Assembly (NCBI GenBank): GCA_000349905.1 | Contig: KB722736.1 | Span: forward strand, 3,798,499 to 3,862,498 | Direction: 5' to 3' | From: Volvariella volvacea V23 | Lineage: Eukaryota; Basidiomycota; Agaricomycetes; Agaricales; Pluteaceae | DNA: 64,000 bases | In this document: piece after piece, positions 47,930 to 62,637 of the stretch | Layout: each line of letters opens with the position of its first letter | Position numbering within the stretch: position 1 is the stretch's first letter | Translations under genes and position numbers: made by a program | The notes under the pieces: generated by a model | What the model saw: only the letters and a program-made list of their open reading frames with translations | Databases searched by the model: none | Told to the model about the DNA's origin: nothing

Positions 47930-48928
47930 ATGGTGGGCACCATCCTCATTACAGGTGGAAGAGGGAAAACCGGTTCCGTCCTCGCTCAAAAGCTCCAATC
48001 CTCAGGGTACAGCACCCTCCTCACCACTCGCGACCCATCTAAAGTTGCACCTCCCTTCAAAGGCGTCAAGTTCGACTGGTTAGATCAAAGCACCTTCGAG
48101 AACCCGTGGAACGTCGATCCGAATATTGAACGAGTTTATCTCGTTGTTCCTGAAGTCCCAGATGACTTCATGCACGTGAAGCCATTTGTTGATTTAGCGG
48201 TGAAGAAGGGCGTTGAGAGGTTCGTGCTGTTGAGTGCTACGGTGTTCGAGAAGGGAAAGCCTGGGACCGGTCTTACGCACGAATATCTGGAGAGCCTAGG
48301 AGTCGGATTTCATGTACTGAGGCCTAGTTGGTTCTTCGGTATGCTAGCATCCTATCAAGTGAAATGGCGGATGAAAAACTTACGAAAATGAACAGAAAAC
48401 TTCACAACCATCTTCTTGAATGACATCAAGAGGAGGAACGAGATCCCCAGTACCACAAAGCAGGGAAAGGTTCCCTTCATCTCGGTCGATGACATCACGG
48501 ATGTCGCCAAGGAGTCGTTGCTTGCGGACAAGGCTGCCAACACTGACACTATCATAGTTGGCCCGGAATTGCTGACATACGATGAGGTATGTATTCCCGA
48601 CCATGGGTCATATCCCTTTTACCAACGGTGACATCGAGTGACTGACGCACACCCCATCTTGCCTTGAACCCAGGTCGCAGAGATCCTCACCGAAGTTGTT
48701 GGTCGAAAGATCACGCACAAGCAGTTCGCCAGCGAAGCAGAAGCCTTAGAGTTCTGGGTTCGAGAAGACGGTGTTCCAGAGGAGATTGCAAAGGACTTTC
48801 TCGCAATGGAAGTGCTAATCGCAGACGGTATTGAGGCCTCTCATGTCAACGCGGAGAGGAAGCACGTTGGAAAGAAAAAGTTGAGGGATTTCTTGGAGAA
48901 GAATACCGTTGCCTTTGCTCCTGCATAG
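47930..48928 (+). CDS. NmrA/EasG-like NAD(P)-binding protein, copy I
   Basis: Exons 47930-48338, 48396-48586 and 48674-48928 give 284 residues of the MVGT subtype. The glycine loop reads ITGGRGKTGSVL, with Arg replacing the Thr of the other copies, possibly changing cofactor handling. The rest is conserved: NIERVYLVVPEVP, KGVERFVLLSATVFEKGKPG, LRPSWFFG, ENFTTIFLNDIKRRNEIP, PFISVDDITDVAK, IVGPELLTYDE, EVVGRKITHKQ and VNAERKHVGKKKLRDF. The stop is 107 bases before the tRNA-His gene on the other strand. Confidence 0.87.
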
Positions 48929-49034
48929 CCTTTTCTCGGAGTTCTCGTGTAGCGTGAAGGCATTGAACGAGTTGGCAATAACCAAAACCTGTGTGGCTGG
49001 AGGCAGAGAGGAGTTTATGTTAAAACGCAAAAAT

Positions 49035-49116
49035 GTCCCGGGGAGGATTCGAACCTCCGGCTTCTCGGAGCGATTGAACCACAACGAGATGATTTAACCA
49101 CTAATCGACGGGGACT
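49035..49116 (-). tRNA. tRNA-His (GTG) with a short intron
   Basis: On the minus strand the 82-base gene folds as a cloverleaf. The acceptor is GTCCCCG/CCGGGAC (one C-C mismatch), the D arm GAT...ATC, the anticodon stem TCTCG/CGAGA, and the T arm GGAGG-TTCGAAT-CCTCC, with discriminator A. The anticodon loop reads TT-GTG-G, then an intron of about 10 bases directly after position 37, then C. U33, a purine at 37 and A73 fit a eukaryotic tRNA-His. The mature tRNA would be about 72 nt before G-1 and CCA addition. Confidence 0.85.
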
Positions 49117-49232
49117 TACTCACCGGGTCAAAAGTGTAATATATAAATAGCATTCAGTAGCCTGCCCCAAATGGAAATTGACCGGTTGAGCGTTCCCGGA
49201 CTGAAATTTCGAATTCCCGGCCAACTCTGCCA

Positions 49233-53441
<4,209 letters not shown>

Positions 53442-54092
53442 TGCGAAACTGCCAGTGTTGGTCGCGTTCAACCCCTTGTCGTGCACTCCGGAGCTGTCAC
53501 CCACTCTCTAGGGATTGCGCCACAGGGGCAATTTGACAAAATTCGCAGCGGAGGCTGTGATTAAATGCCCTTTGAGCATGAAAATCTAGGTGTGGTAGTA
53601 TTATAATTAATTTAGACCTATCATTGCTATTGATTGTATCTCGTACAGTACCAGAAACTATATACCTCGTCACTCCATTCCCTTCATAGGCCCGGTCAGG
53701 CCTTTGAGCTATTCAAATGCCTAAGTTCATGGGGATAGTTGGGATTGCCCCATGTATTTCGTCCCAAAGTTCGCCCCAAATCGGCATGCAACATGTCCAA
53801 ATCTCCTCCCGGTCAATCACCTGACAATCAAGGGTGCAGTGCCCCTGAGGTCATGCTAGGAGATAACTGGTACTCCCTGGTATAACAACCGAGTATTGAA
53901 TATGCCTCCTCGGGCGACGGACGAGCTCAATAAGCTGGTTTTACCCTGTAGGTCGGACCTGGCCGCATTACATAGAGATGGAATGCTCACATGGAGGTAT
54001 GCGATGAACTGGACGAGATATAAGACATATAAAGGACTATCAATTTCAACACCATACCCAACGCTCCTCCTCACTCGTCCTACCCTCCAGCA
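53442..54092. other. Intergenic, promoter of copy J
   Basis: No gene. A TATA-like GATATAAGACATATAAAG lies near 54016-54033, about 60-75 bases before the start of copy J. Confidence 0.4.
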
Positions 54093-55069
54093 ATGACAAT
54101 CCTCATCACAGGTGGTACAGGCAAAACCGGCTCTCGCCTCTCCAAGCTCCTTCACGATGCAGGTCACTCTGTCCTTGTCGCTTCTCGCTCCGGAAAATCT
54201 CCTTCCCCTGGTATTCATGGCGTTAAATTCGACTGGTTTGATACCACCACCTTTACGAATCCGTTCACTGAGGTAGAGAAGCTGGGCATCAGCCCTATAG
54301 ATCGCATATATCTGGTTACTGCTGTGTCAGAGCCCGATACGCTGAAAATCATGAAGCCTTTGATCGAGCTGGGTGTTGAGAAGGGCGTGAATCGTTTTGT
54401 GCTGTTGAGTGCTTCTGCCCTTGAGGCGGGACATCCTACGATGGGCAAGGTACATGAATACCTCATCCAAAGGGAGCCGAAGGTAGATTATATCGTTCTG
54501 AGACCCAGTTGGTTCTTCGGTCAGTCTTCACCATTCCTTCGAATTACGCTTTCCTGGGCCTCATCATATGCATGTTGCAGAGAACTTTGGGGTTCAATGG
54601 CTTCGGTCTATCCGCGATCAGAACGAAATTCCAAGCAGAGCTGGAGATGGCAAGATGCCTTTTATCTCAGCGGATGACATTGCGGATGCTGCTTTCAAAG
54701 CTCTTACCGAGGAACCAAGTCGTAACACTGATTGGATTATTGCCGGTCCAGAACTTTTGACTTTTGACGATGTAAGTCACATTTTATGCTCTCAAAATTA
54801 GCCTCTTCGCTTACTGCAATCTCCAGGTAGCGAACATAGCTTCGGAAGTCCTCGGACGAAAAATCGTCCACACGAAACAGACCCATGAGGAATGCGTAGA
54901 ATTCTATACTTCTTGGGGCTTAGCAAAGGGATATGCCGAGGTCCTGAGCTTTGCAGAAGACCTGATTGCGCAAGGAGTGGAGGAGGCTGTTGCGAAGACG
55001 GACAGAAAGTATGTTGGGAAGCGTCACCTGAAAGATTGGTTTGAGGAGAATAAGGATTTGTGGGCTTGA
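54093..55069 (+). CDS. NmrA/EasG-like NAD(P)-binding protein, copy J
   Basis: Exons 54093-54519, 54581-54771 and 54827-55069 give 286 residues. The start MTILITGGTGKTGSRLSKLL and the remaining landmarks place it in the LSKLL subtype, nearest to copy E: IDRIYLVTAVSEPDTL, KGVNRFVLLSASALEAG, IVLRPSWFFG, ENFGVQWLRSIRDQNEIP, FISADDIADAAFKAL, VLGRKIVHTKQTHEEC and YVGKRHLKDWFEENKDLW. It lies 12 kb from E, on the opposite strand and beyond the IleRS gene, so it has been moved or separated from the main run. Fully open with standard splice sites. Confidence 0.87.
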
Positions 55070-55543
55070 CCATAAGGTATGGAATGATGCGTGAAAGGTG
55101 GCTCAAATAGGATTGTACGAATACACCGGGAATCTCTGTCGCTACTCGAAAATTTTGCAATGAAATGCTAGTCATTGACTGTAAATTGCTTGTTAAGGTA
55201 AAGGGACATATACCAGTGCGGTGAGATCGACGCTGCAAGCTTCCAGGCTTAAAATTATGAGTTTCTGGGTGGTAAGGTTAACGGGTTAGAGCATTTTAAC
55301 GGGGCTACCCCTTGTTTAGACTCTAGGCTCGGCGTTATCGATCGCGCTTCATGCTAGTGGTTAAGAGCAAACTCCAAATCTCAATATTGATTCAATCCAA
55401 ACTCGTGAGGATGTGAGCTCGCATGAGATGCATATTCTGGCCTCAACGCACACAAAATACGAGGACTAGTGGGGATGTCAATAGGTATTATATTAAAGAA
55501 ATTGATTATAAGCGCTCTACATGTACCAGAACACACTGCCTCG
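55070..55543. other. Intergenic, no gene
   Basis: About 470 bases between the convergent copy J and the deaminase-like gene; nothing recognised. Confidence 0.4.
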
Positions 55544-57516
55544 CTAAAAATCATCATAAGGGGAGGGCCTCCATCCCATCCTTTTTTGCAGATGCTTAAT
55601 CAAATGCTCTTTTAGCTCTTTCTCGAGCTTGCGAAGAAATTCGATAGGAAGGATTCCAGGGGGATACCACGGAACGATTGTCGCGTGACTGTCCATAAGA
55701 AGAATTTTAGGTGAATGTAAACTCTATGCGACACCATCCTTATTGAAGTAAGTGGATAGCCTCCAGCAGCACTAGCAACACTTCCCATCTGTACCAATCA
55801 GAGTGACAGGATCCTAGAAAGAAAGGATTGCACTGATTGAGCATGACCACAATACTGAAAGGAGAGTACAGACCGAGAACACATTCTGGAACAGCCCTTG
55901 CTCCTTTGGACTTAATTGGAGAGCACTTGAGTTTACATGAGAGGGGGGATCGATAGAGGAAAATGCCTGAGCTAATCCCATTAAGGCTGCCTCAGCATGA
56001 ACATAGGGCACAATGTCGAATGCAGAGTGCTTATCCTGCAGGATTGTCTCAGCCTCCGCCCGCAGGTTTTCGGAAAAATGAGCGAAGATCTCCGCTTTCA
56101 ATCTGTTATGGAATAAATCCGCCAAATCTCTCTGAGCAGTTTTGGGTGCTGGAGAGGAGAGGAGATGTGCAGACATGGGGAGAGGAAATTTCCTTGGCTT
56201 TGTGAGACTGTAGGAAACCATGACGCAGGTAGCAATACTTTGCAGGTACTACACAAGGTGTCTGGAAGCTGATTCCCCTGCCAATCTTCGCATGCTACCA
56301 AGGATCTCTGTAATCCTAGAAGATTAGGTCTTCCATTCGAGAACTTAAGATTTTGTGTACCTTGATTAAAGGCGCCCGGGGTTTGGCCACTCTGGGTGCA
56401 CAAGAGCGAAAATGCTAAAAAGTATGTGATGTTAGCAAAAGATGAATGAGATGACAGATCACTATACAAGGGCCAGCTGTGATTGATCTCTCCATCTCCC
56501 TGACGGTGCTCGTGGAATGCCTTGAATTCGAATCCACCGCAAAGGACAAGTCCTCATCTGAAAGCAGATTGCCCAGGAACTTTGTCTCGAGCAACCCACA
56601 GAGAGCATGCATGGCTGCGACGGCACAAGTGATGTCGGCTTCCTTGAGCGGCTTTGCTTTCAGTTCTCCTTCGTCCGTTGTCGTAGAGAGTGATTCTATG
56701 AGATCCTATTTAGGGTGGAGACCCAATCAAGAACGTCCTTTCGCAAAACTTTATATGTGCCATTTTTTACGGGTTTTACGCCATAGCGTTCAGGAGTAGC
56801 CATGAAAGGAGCTGATTGAAGACTCAACTCCCAAGGGAATGGCACTTCCGGGTTCAAATGCTCCAAGTTCTTCTCATCGGAGACCCAACCAGTGATGGCA
56901 GATAGGGGATGGCGCCTCCAGATTCGACGTGCTAGATCGAGGCGAAATACGATCTTCGGGGACGCATGGTTCACGAGATAATTCTGAAATGAGATAATTT
57001 CAGTGATTGAAGGGGGGCGCGTCCTTGAGATGAACTAACAATAGCGAAGACATCCCGAAAGTGTGAAGCGAGACTGCAATCGCCAGGATTGTTAAACTTG
57101 CAGTGGCAACAGGGACAGGGTACGCACGGTCTACGATGCCAGTTATCCAGGATATTAGAACTTTCTTGGTCTTGGTCATCTTGAGCAAGTAATTGCGAAA
57201 ATTCGAGCTTGTCTACATCACCGGCGGCGCAATACCCCTTCTGGCGAGTGACAAGGACTAGTGCCTGTGTCCCATGCGGACGAGCAGTACCAGTCACAGC
57301 AATGTTACGACGGTTCCCGAGCTTATCCTCTTGCAGAGTGGGAGTATATGTTTGAGGAATACCGGTAGTGAGAAGGGCAGCGGTGTTGTGCATGGTTTGG
57401 AGGGGCTCTTCTAGATGGGTAGAAGTGCTAATGGAATTATCCTGAATAGGTATGTAGGCGAGTAATGTGGTCAGCAATGAGATTGAAAGTGAAAGTCGAT
57501 GGCGCTCTGAATCCAC
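55544..57516 (-). pseudogene. Fungal deaminase-like protein (OTT_1508-type) with two in-frame stops
   Basis: The minus-strand coding text begins at 57516 and runs through several exons. It includes ALLTTGIPQTYTPTL, NIAVTGTARPHGTQALVLV, LKEADITCAVAAMHALCGLL and VPYVHAEAALMGLAQAF, where HAE is the likely zinc/proton-transfer motif of the cytidine-deaminase-like fold. The last exon reads DPVTLIGTDGKCC-stop-CCWRLSTYFNKDGVA-stop-SLHSPKILLMDSHATIVPW, ending DDF and TAG. Both stops are TAG (55772-55774 and 55724-55726). The first falls inside the expected Cys-x-x-Cys zinc pair. Everything else on either side is well preserved. Family assignment rests on this motif pattern, which recurs in agaricomycetes. 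I infer a recent pseudogene; an unusual short intron is the alternative. Confidence 0.55.
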
Positions 57517-58356
57517 TTTCCGTGGCCTAATAGGTGGCGTGGGGTGGATAAAAACTAGGAACAGTGATTGGGATGTGGGGTTCAGCTATCAATTCTTGTA
57601 GTGACTTAAATGGGCTTGACTCGAGTGGACTCTTCAGGTAAGCTTAAGAGCCTTCGAATGCCAAAGACGCCCACTGGGTTCTAATAATATAGCGATTAAG
57701 TTCAAGTTGGCCTCTTAAAGTTAAGTCCAGCAATCTATCTGTGATTGTTACCGCAAATTTGCATAAAATTGCGAGTGTAACACTACAAACCTATAGTTGT
57801 AACGTTTACTGTTTCGTCGAGCCCGTTGGAGGATGCAATCGGCATGACCACAGCAGGGAGAAATAGGAAATACCCTTCTGCCCGCCCGGCTAGCAGTGAG
57901 CTTTTAGCAATCCGGACTTCCATGAAGCTAATCCCAGCACCTGTTCAGCGTAATGTTCCTTCGTCGTCAAGAGAATTTACATGGTTTGATTTTACCCATT
58001 CCTCGAAAAGCTTATTTACGTGTCCTCAGATATTCTTCTCTTAAGTCCGTCGATAGAGCCAATAGAAAGGAGCTCAAGTGGGTATCACCGGATAATTTCA
58101 GAGTGACTATCTGCATACGGAATTTGACGAGACGTTGATGAGGAATGGCGATGTCGGAAGGAAAGCTGAAACTTCGTGTCCTGGATCGATGGGATGGGAC
58201 AGGAAGTGGCGAAATTGGTCCCATTAGGCCTTACTCTGCATCCTACACAAGTGAGAGTTATATAAATACAGTAGAATTCCGTTCCCTTGTGCATAGATAA
58301 GTACAAGCGTAGCAAAAGGCAGGTCACAATACACTTCCAGAATCTCTGAAATTAGT
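57517..58356. other. Intergenic, no gene
   Basis: About 840 bases of AT-leaning sequence between two minus-strand genes; no exon pattern or repeat recognised. Confidence 0.4.
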
Positions 58357-60346
58357 TTAGAGAGCAGCGATAAGAGCGTTGTAAGCAGGCTTTGGTCTAA
58401 AGTTTCTATCCCACAAGAGTGGGTCATCGCCAGGTCGCCAAGAGTTCTGGGGTCGCCATTAATATTTCATCTCCACGCAGCTAGAGCGAGATGCAAATTG
58501 GAATATACTCACAGCATCACTGACACCCCATGTGGTAATTGAAACGCATTTGGGTGTGTTGAGGCACGCTCTCGTGACAGTGAGGTAGTCATTGGAGGCA
58601 GCTCCTCCGATATCCAACTCCGTAATAGCGACCTCGCCAACCGACGCAGCAGCAAGAGCAGTCAAAGCGGCCTGGACACCACCAGCCCCTCCAGCCCCCA
58701 GGTGCACTTGTGTACCGATACCATCGATGATGGCTCCACCAGAGTTGACCCTGTTGACGAGTGCTACGAGACCTCGGACTTTGGCATTGTTGGAGTCGAG
58801 GTTGAAGTCGTTGATGTACATTCTGCAGGGATGGGATGAGGACACGGCGCGGTGATTGAAAAGAAAAGGATACGCACTTGGCTGTGGGGTCTGCTGCCCG
58901 GGCCGCTCTGAAGGCGATGCCAACAAAGCTTTCACCTAAAACGCGGGAGAAGACACTGGAGCGAAGGGTACCATCTTCATTGAAGATTTCACTGTGATAT
59001 GCATTAAAGGCGTCCCAAACGAGGTGCTATAGTATGTGAAGCGTACTTGCAGACGTCCCACTGTAGATAGCTGAAAGTGAGTCATCGTCCAGGTCTTCGT
59101 TTGTATAAAACTGTGCTCACAGCATAGAGTTTGCCTCTGTATCGTCCTGCAACATTACTAATGTGGTTTTGAATAACTGATGTCTATCGAAGGAGGGGGG
59201 CAAAATCAACACGCCAAGTGGTGTCCAGATAACGGTGGTCCTCACCAATGTGGCGCTGTCGCCGATATTTGACACCCAACTGGGGAGTTGGGAGTGCCAG
59301 ACTAAGGATACAAATATCAGTGAAAGATTCATTAGTATAATCAAGGAAAGCTGACATACCGAGTGTGTGGCCACGAATGAGCTTACCATTACTGGTAGCC
59401 CAGTTGACGACTGTATCAGCATTGCTGAAGGTAAATTGCCCCCTGTTGACTGTGGTGAATAACGCATCAGATTATGCCCTGCGATCAGGTGTGTAACCCT
59501 ACTCACGTTCAGTGGCATCCCACTATCATAATGACACGCGTCAGTTGCTATCACGAGTATCCTTTATTTTGATCTGACAAACCTTCATAGAGTTTTCCTA
59601 TATGGTGTATATCAGGTTACGTTCAAGGTATCCCCGTAGTAGAGCTCTTACAGGAGTGACAGAACCATGGTCAGATATCAATATTGCCACGTTGGCTGAA
59701 GGGTCACAAATCAGAGTTAAAGAAGTCATCGAAGTATTAAAAAGCAACTTACCAGCAATGTTAAGGGTATTTGGGTCGGCAGAAGATCCCCAGAATTTCT
59801 TGCCCTGAGCCTTAAATTTGGCGTCTAATCCACCACTGCTACCACCTATAGGCTGAGCATTGGTTGCGGTAGAAGCTCGGGTGGTTGTCGGGGCTGGTGC
59901 GGGTGCTGGTGTGCCACCGCCGCTTCCCCTCAAGCATCTGTTCCACGTTGGGGTGAATATCACCTGTGCCAGTACTTAACATGCTGATACACTACTTACT
60001 GAAAATAGTAGTCATTCTGCTTCACGCAAGTTGACCCAGCATCGCCTATTTTCAAATGCGTGAACGGTCAGCTATAGTTTCTGTAGCATGTGAGATGAAC
60101 ACGCACATCGAGTCTAGAGTCAAAATGTGAGTTAGTGTAATTTGCATAGTGGATGTTGGGTTGACTCACGGGTCCAGTGAAGCCTATACCACCGCCTGTG
60201 GCACGAAGTCATGATTAGAGGCTGCCCAAATGGGACAACACGATGGGAACACACATACATTGACCCCATTCTGGGACAGCAGCAACAAGACAGTTGACAA
60301 GCGGCGCGATTAGAGCAAGAGAGACCAAGACGGAAAGCTGGAGCAT
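58357..60346 (-). CDS. GH10 endo-1,4-beta-xylanase with N-terminal CBM1
   Basis: Secreted enzyme cutting the xylan backbone of plant cell walls. The minus-strand ATG at 60346 starts a signal peptide ([20 protein letters not shown]). A CBM1 follows ([20 protein letters not shown] and [10 protein letters not shown]), then a Pro/Ala/Thr linker and the GH10 barrel. The barrel carries [54 protein letters not shown] with the acid/base Glu, MYINDFNLD, and the nucleophile Glu in [10 protein letters not shown], ending in [20 protein letters not shown]. The gene has many short introns. The CBM1 seems to have about nine extra residues (VIFTPTWNR) before its last Cys, which may be a splice-site choice. 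It indicates a plant-biomass-degrading lifestyle. Confidence 0.9.
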
Positions 60347-61024
60347 CGTGCGTCAAGTTGAAACTTTTTGGATTGGGACTCTTCTCTGCAACATTGCGTC
60401 CTTTTAAGCCTTCTAAATTGTACCCTTCCATGGTCTCGTCGCGTTCTACCACACCTCCATGTGTGCTTGAAATGTTAACTTTTTGACAGGATGACCGAAC
60501 AGTCTTTCCGACAGAAAGTCCATAGATCACGAAGACAACAGTCGCCTCGTGGCTATAGCAGCCCCTCATAGTCAGGTATCCCTGACCCCTTGAAAGGCTA
60601 ATTCCCCGCCTTTTTGGTTGTCCATTACGTTGGCGTCGTGGAATCCTGTATGCTGCTACTGGCTGTAAGGCACTAGAGGCCCCTTGTCACCAAGGTAGTC
60701 CTGTGAAAAATAGTTAGGCAAATCTAAGTGCGTGTAGCAACTCTCCCGGGGAATTAAGTATACAGAACACCCACCCCGCAGACCCCATCCCGACATGACC
60801 ACGAGCGTGGCTGGACTATTTTCGCAGCGATACCAAATTGGCGCAAATCGGAGAGGACCCCGACTAATGACTTACGTAAGTACAACGTGGACCCCCGCAA
60901 ACCGCCTGTGATCGCATCCTCACTGTCCTATTGCCCTGGGGCGTCCGAAAAAAATGAACTGGATGATCATTAATATTGGAACATCTATAGTAAAGGCGGC
61001 GGTGACCACCCACAACACAACCCG
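60347..61024. other. Intergenic, no gene
   Basis: Promoter of the xylanase at the left; the rest shows nothing recognisable. Confidence 0.4.
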
Positions 61025-62637
61025 TCACGCAAAATATGCCGATAGCCCATCGTAAACCACGAAGATGATCCCGCTCGTAGGCACCGCTCGCAAAACCGTC
61101 ATGCCACAGCCAGCATACAAGCCTCGAAGTCCATGCATCCTATACGTCTCCTTCGTCACCTGCCAAAAGGACTTGGATTGCGTCAGAACACGAAGCTTGG
61201 ATGCTGTAGCCCTTGACGAGGACGTCATCTCCTCCTGGGTTTGCATGATACTCTTGATTGTGTCCGCAGGATATAGAGCCAACACGCAAACAGCTCCAGA
61301 GATCGCACCAGCCACGGCAGATTCCCAATGTGACAGGCTCCCCGATCCTGCCTTCTCTATCCGGATATCCTCCACCAAATCACCTCCTCGCAGTGATGAC
61401 CCAAGAGCAGCGCCGCCCAATCCGAGGCTTATACCCCCTGCCAACCCAACCCCGACATTGGGACTCTGCTTTCTCCTCTGTATTAGCAGATTTCCAATCC
61501 ATTCCTTCACCGTAAACCAAACAGCTGTACCACCTGTTTCTCTAAACAACGTCCCAGTATGACCAACCCATAGACCCTTCAGTCCATGCGAGCGTACGAC
61601 TGAGCGTACGAGCTGTATTGGACCTGGTAGCTCTGCTGCGAGTGCAACGGCCGAAACGGTCCGTGATTTGGAGAGTGCGGCGGCAGAATGATGGGAATGT
61701 GAGCGGTGTTTGGGAGATTGTGCTGGATGATAACCTGTTTTGGAAACGTAACTCGAGGGGCTGGGTATATGCTTCTGGTTGTGAGCTATGAAGCTGTAGA
61801 GTCGTGAGTGAGCCTTTGATGACGATGAGATCATGCCAGGATTGGCCATTGACGCGAGTGGGGTGGTGAGCGCGCGAGATTTGGTGTGTAGAGGGGTATT
61901 CATCATCTGAACTTGCATTTTGCACTTGATTAGTTCGATTGGAGTTCTGCACGAGTTACGTTAATTGACGATGCGCGGATGACACCCAAAGAGTATCACT
62001 TACAATATAAAACTCGTTACAAAACCAGCACCAGCGGCCGCTAGCCCTAATTGCGGTATCGACAATGGTTGAGCCTTGATACTCTCGTAAGACTGATTGT
62101 GGTATCGAATGACATTTTGGAATGCGGAGTAGGACAAGAACAGTGAGGCCGTTTCTGCCATTGAGCCCACTATGGGCGCGGGCAAACCCTAGGCAATGGC
62201 AGATTAGACCAGTAGAAAAAGAAAAAGATGCTAGCTTACCCTGTATAAACCACGGATACCTTCCTCATGCCATGTTCTAATTAGACAATCCAACGGTCCT
62301 TTAAACTTGACTACTTCTGTTGCACTCGTTGCACCACTTGGGGAGAGTAATTGGGACTGTAGTCTGACCTTCGCTAGGTCAAATGGGTATTCGAAGACCT
62401 CGGCTACTATTCCTGCAATCTGTGAACAATCTCTAAGTACGTTGACCAGAAGGGAGAACTGATGGAAAAGAGATAAATCGTAGAGATAAGACTTACGCTT
62501 CCAAATGCAATCTCTTTAGCGGCTCCTCGAATGGTCATTACACCTTGGTCCTGATCGCCTAAGGCTTCGCCACCCACTCTTCGCACCTCAACATGTCCTT
62601 TCTCCTGCGCTCCTCCCAACTCCGCTTCTGGAATCAT
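61025..62637 (-). CDS. Mitochondrial carrier, ornithine/basic amino acid type (copy 2)
   Basis: SLC25-family inner-membrane carrier paralogous to the gene at 19464-20977. Exons 62497-62637, 62240-62419, 62004-62188 and 61025-61946 give 475 residues. The three signatures are PFDLAKVR, PIELIKCK and PADTIKSI. GIRGLYRGLPAPIVGSMAE and GLYAGCGMTVLRAVPTSGII match copy 1 closely. The exon junctions (after FGS, after LYRG, and inside the Leu codon of TSFIL) are the same as in copy 1. The loops between repeats 2 and 3 are even longer and Ser-rich. The start at 62637 is the first ATG of a hydrophilic N-terminus. Orientation faces copy 1 across 40 kb. Substrate inferred, not shown. Confidence 0.85.
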
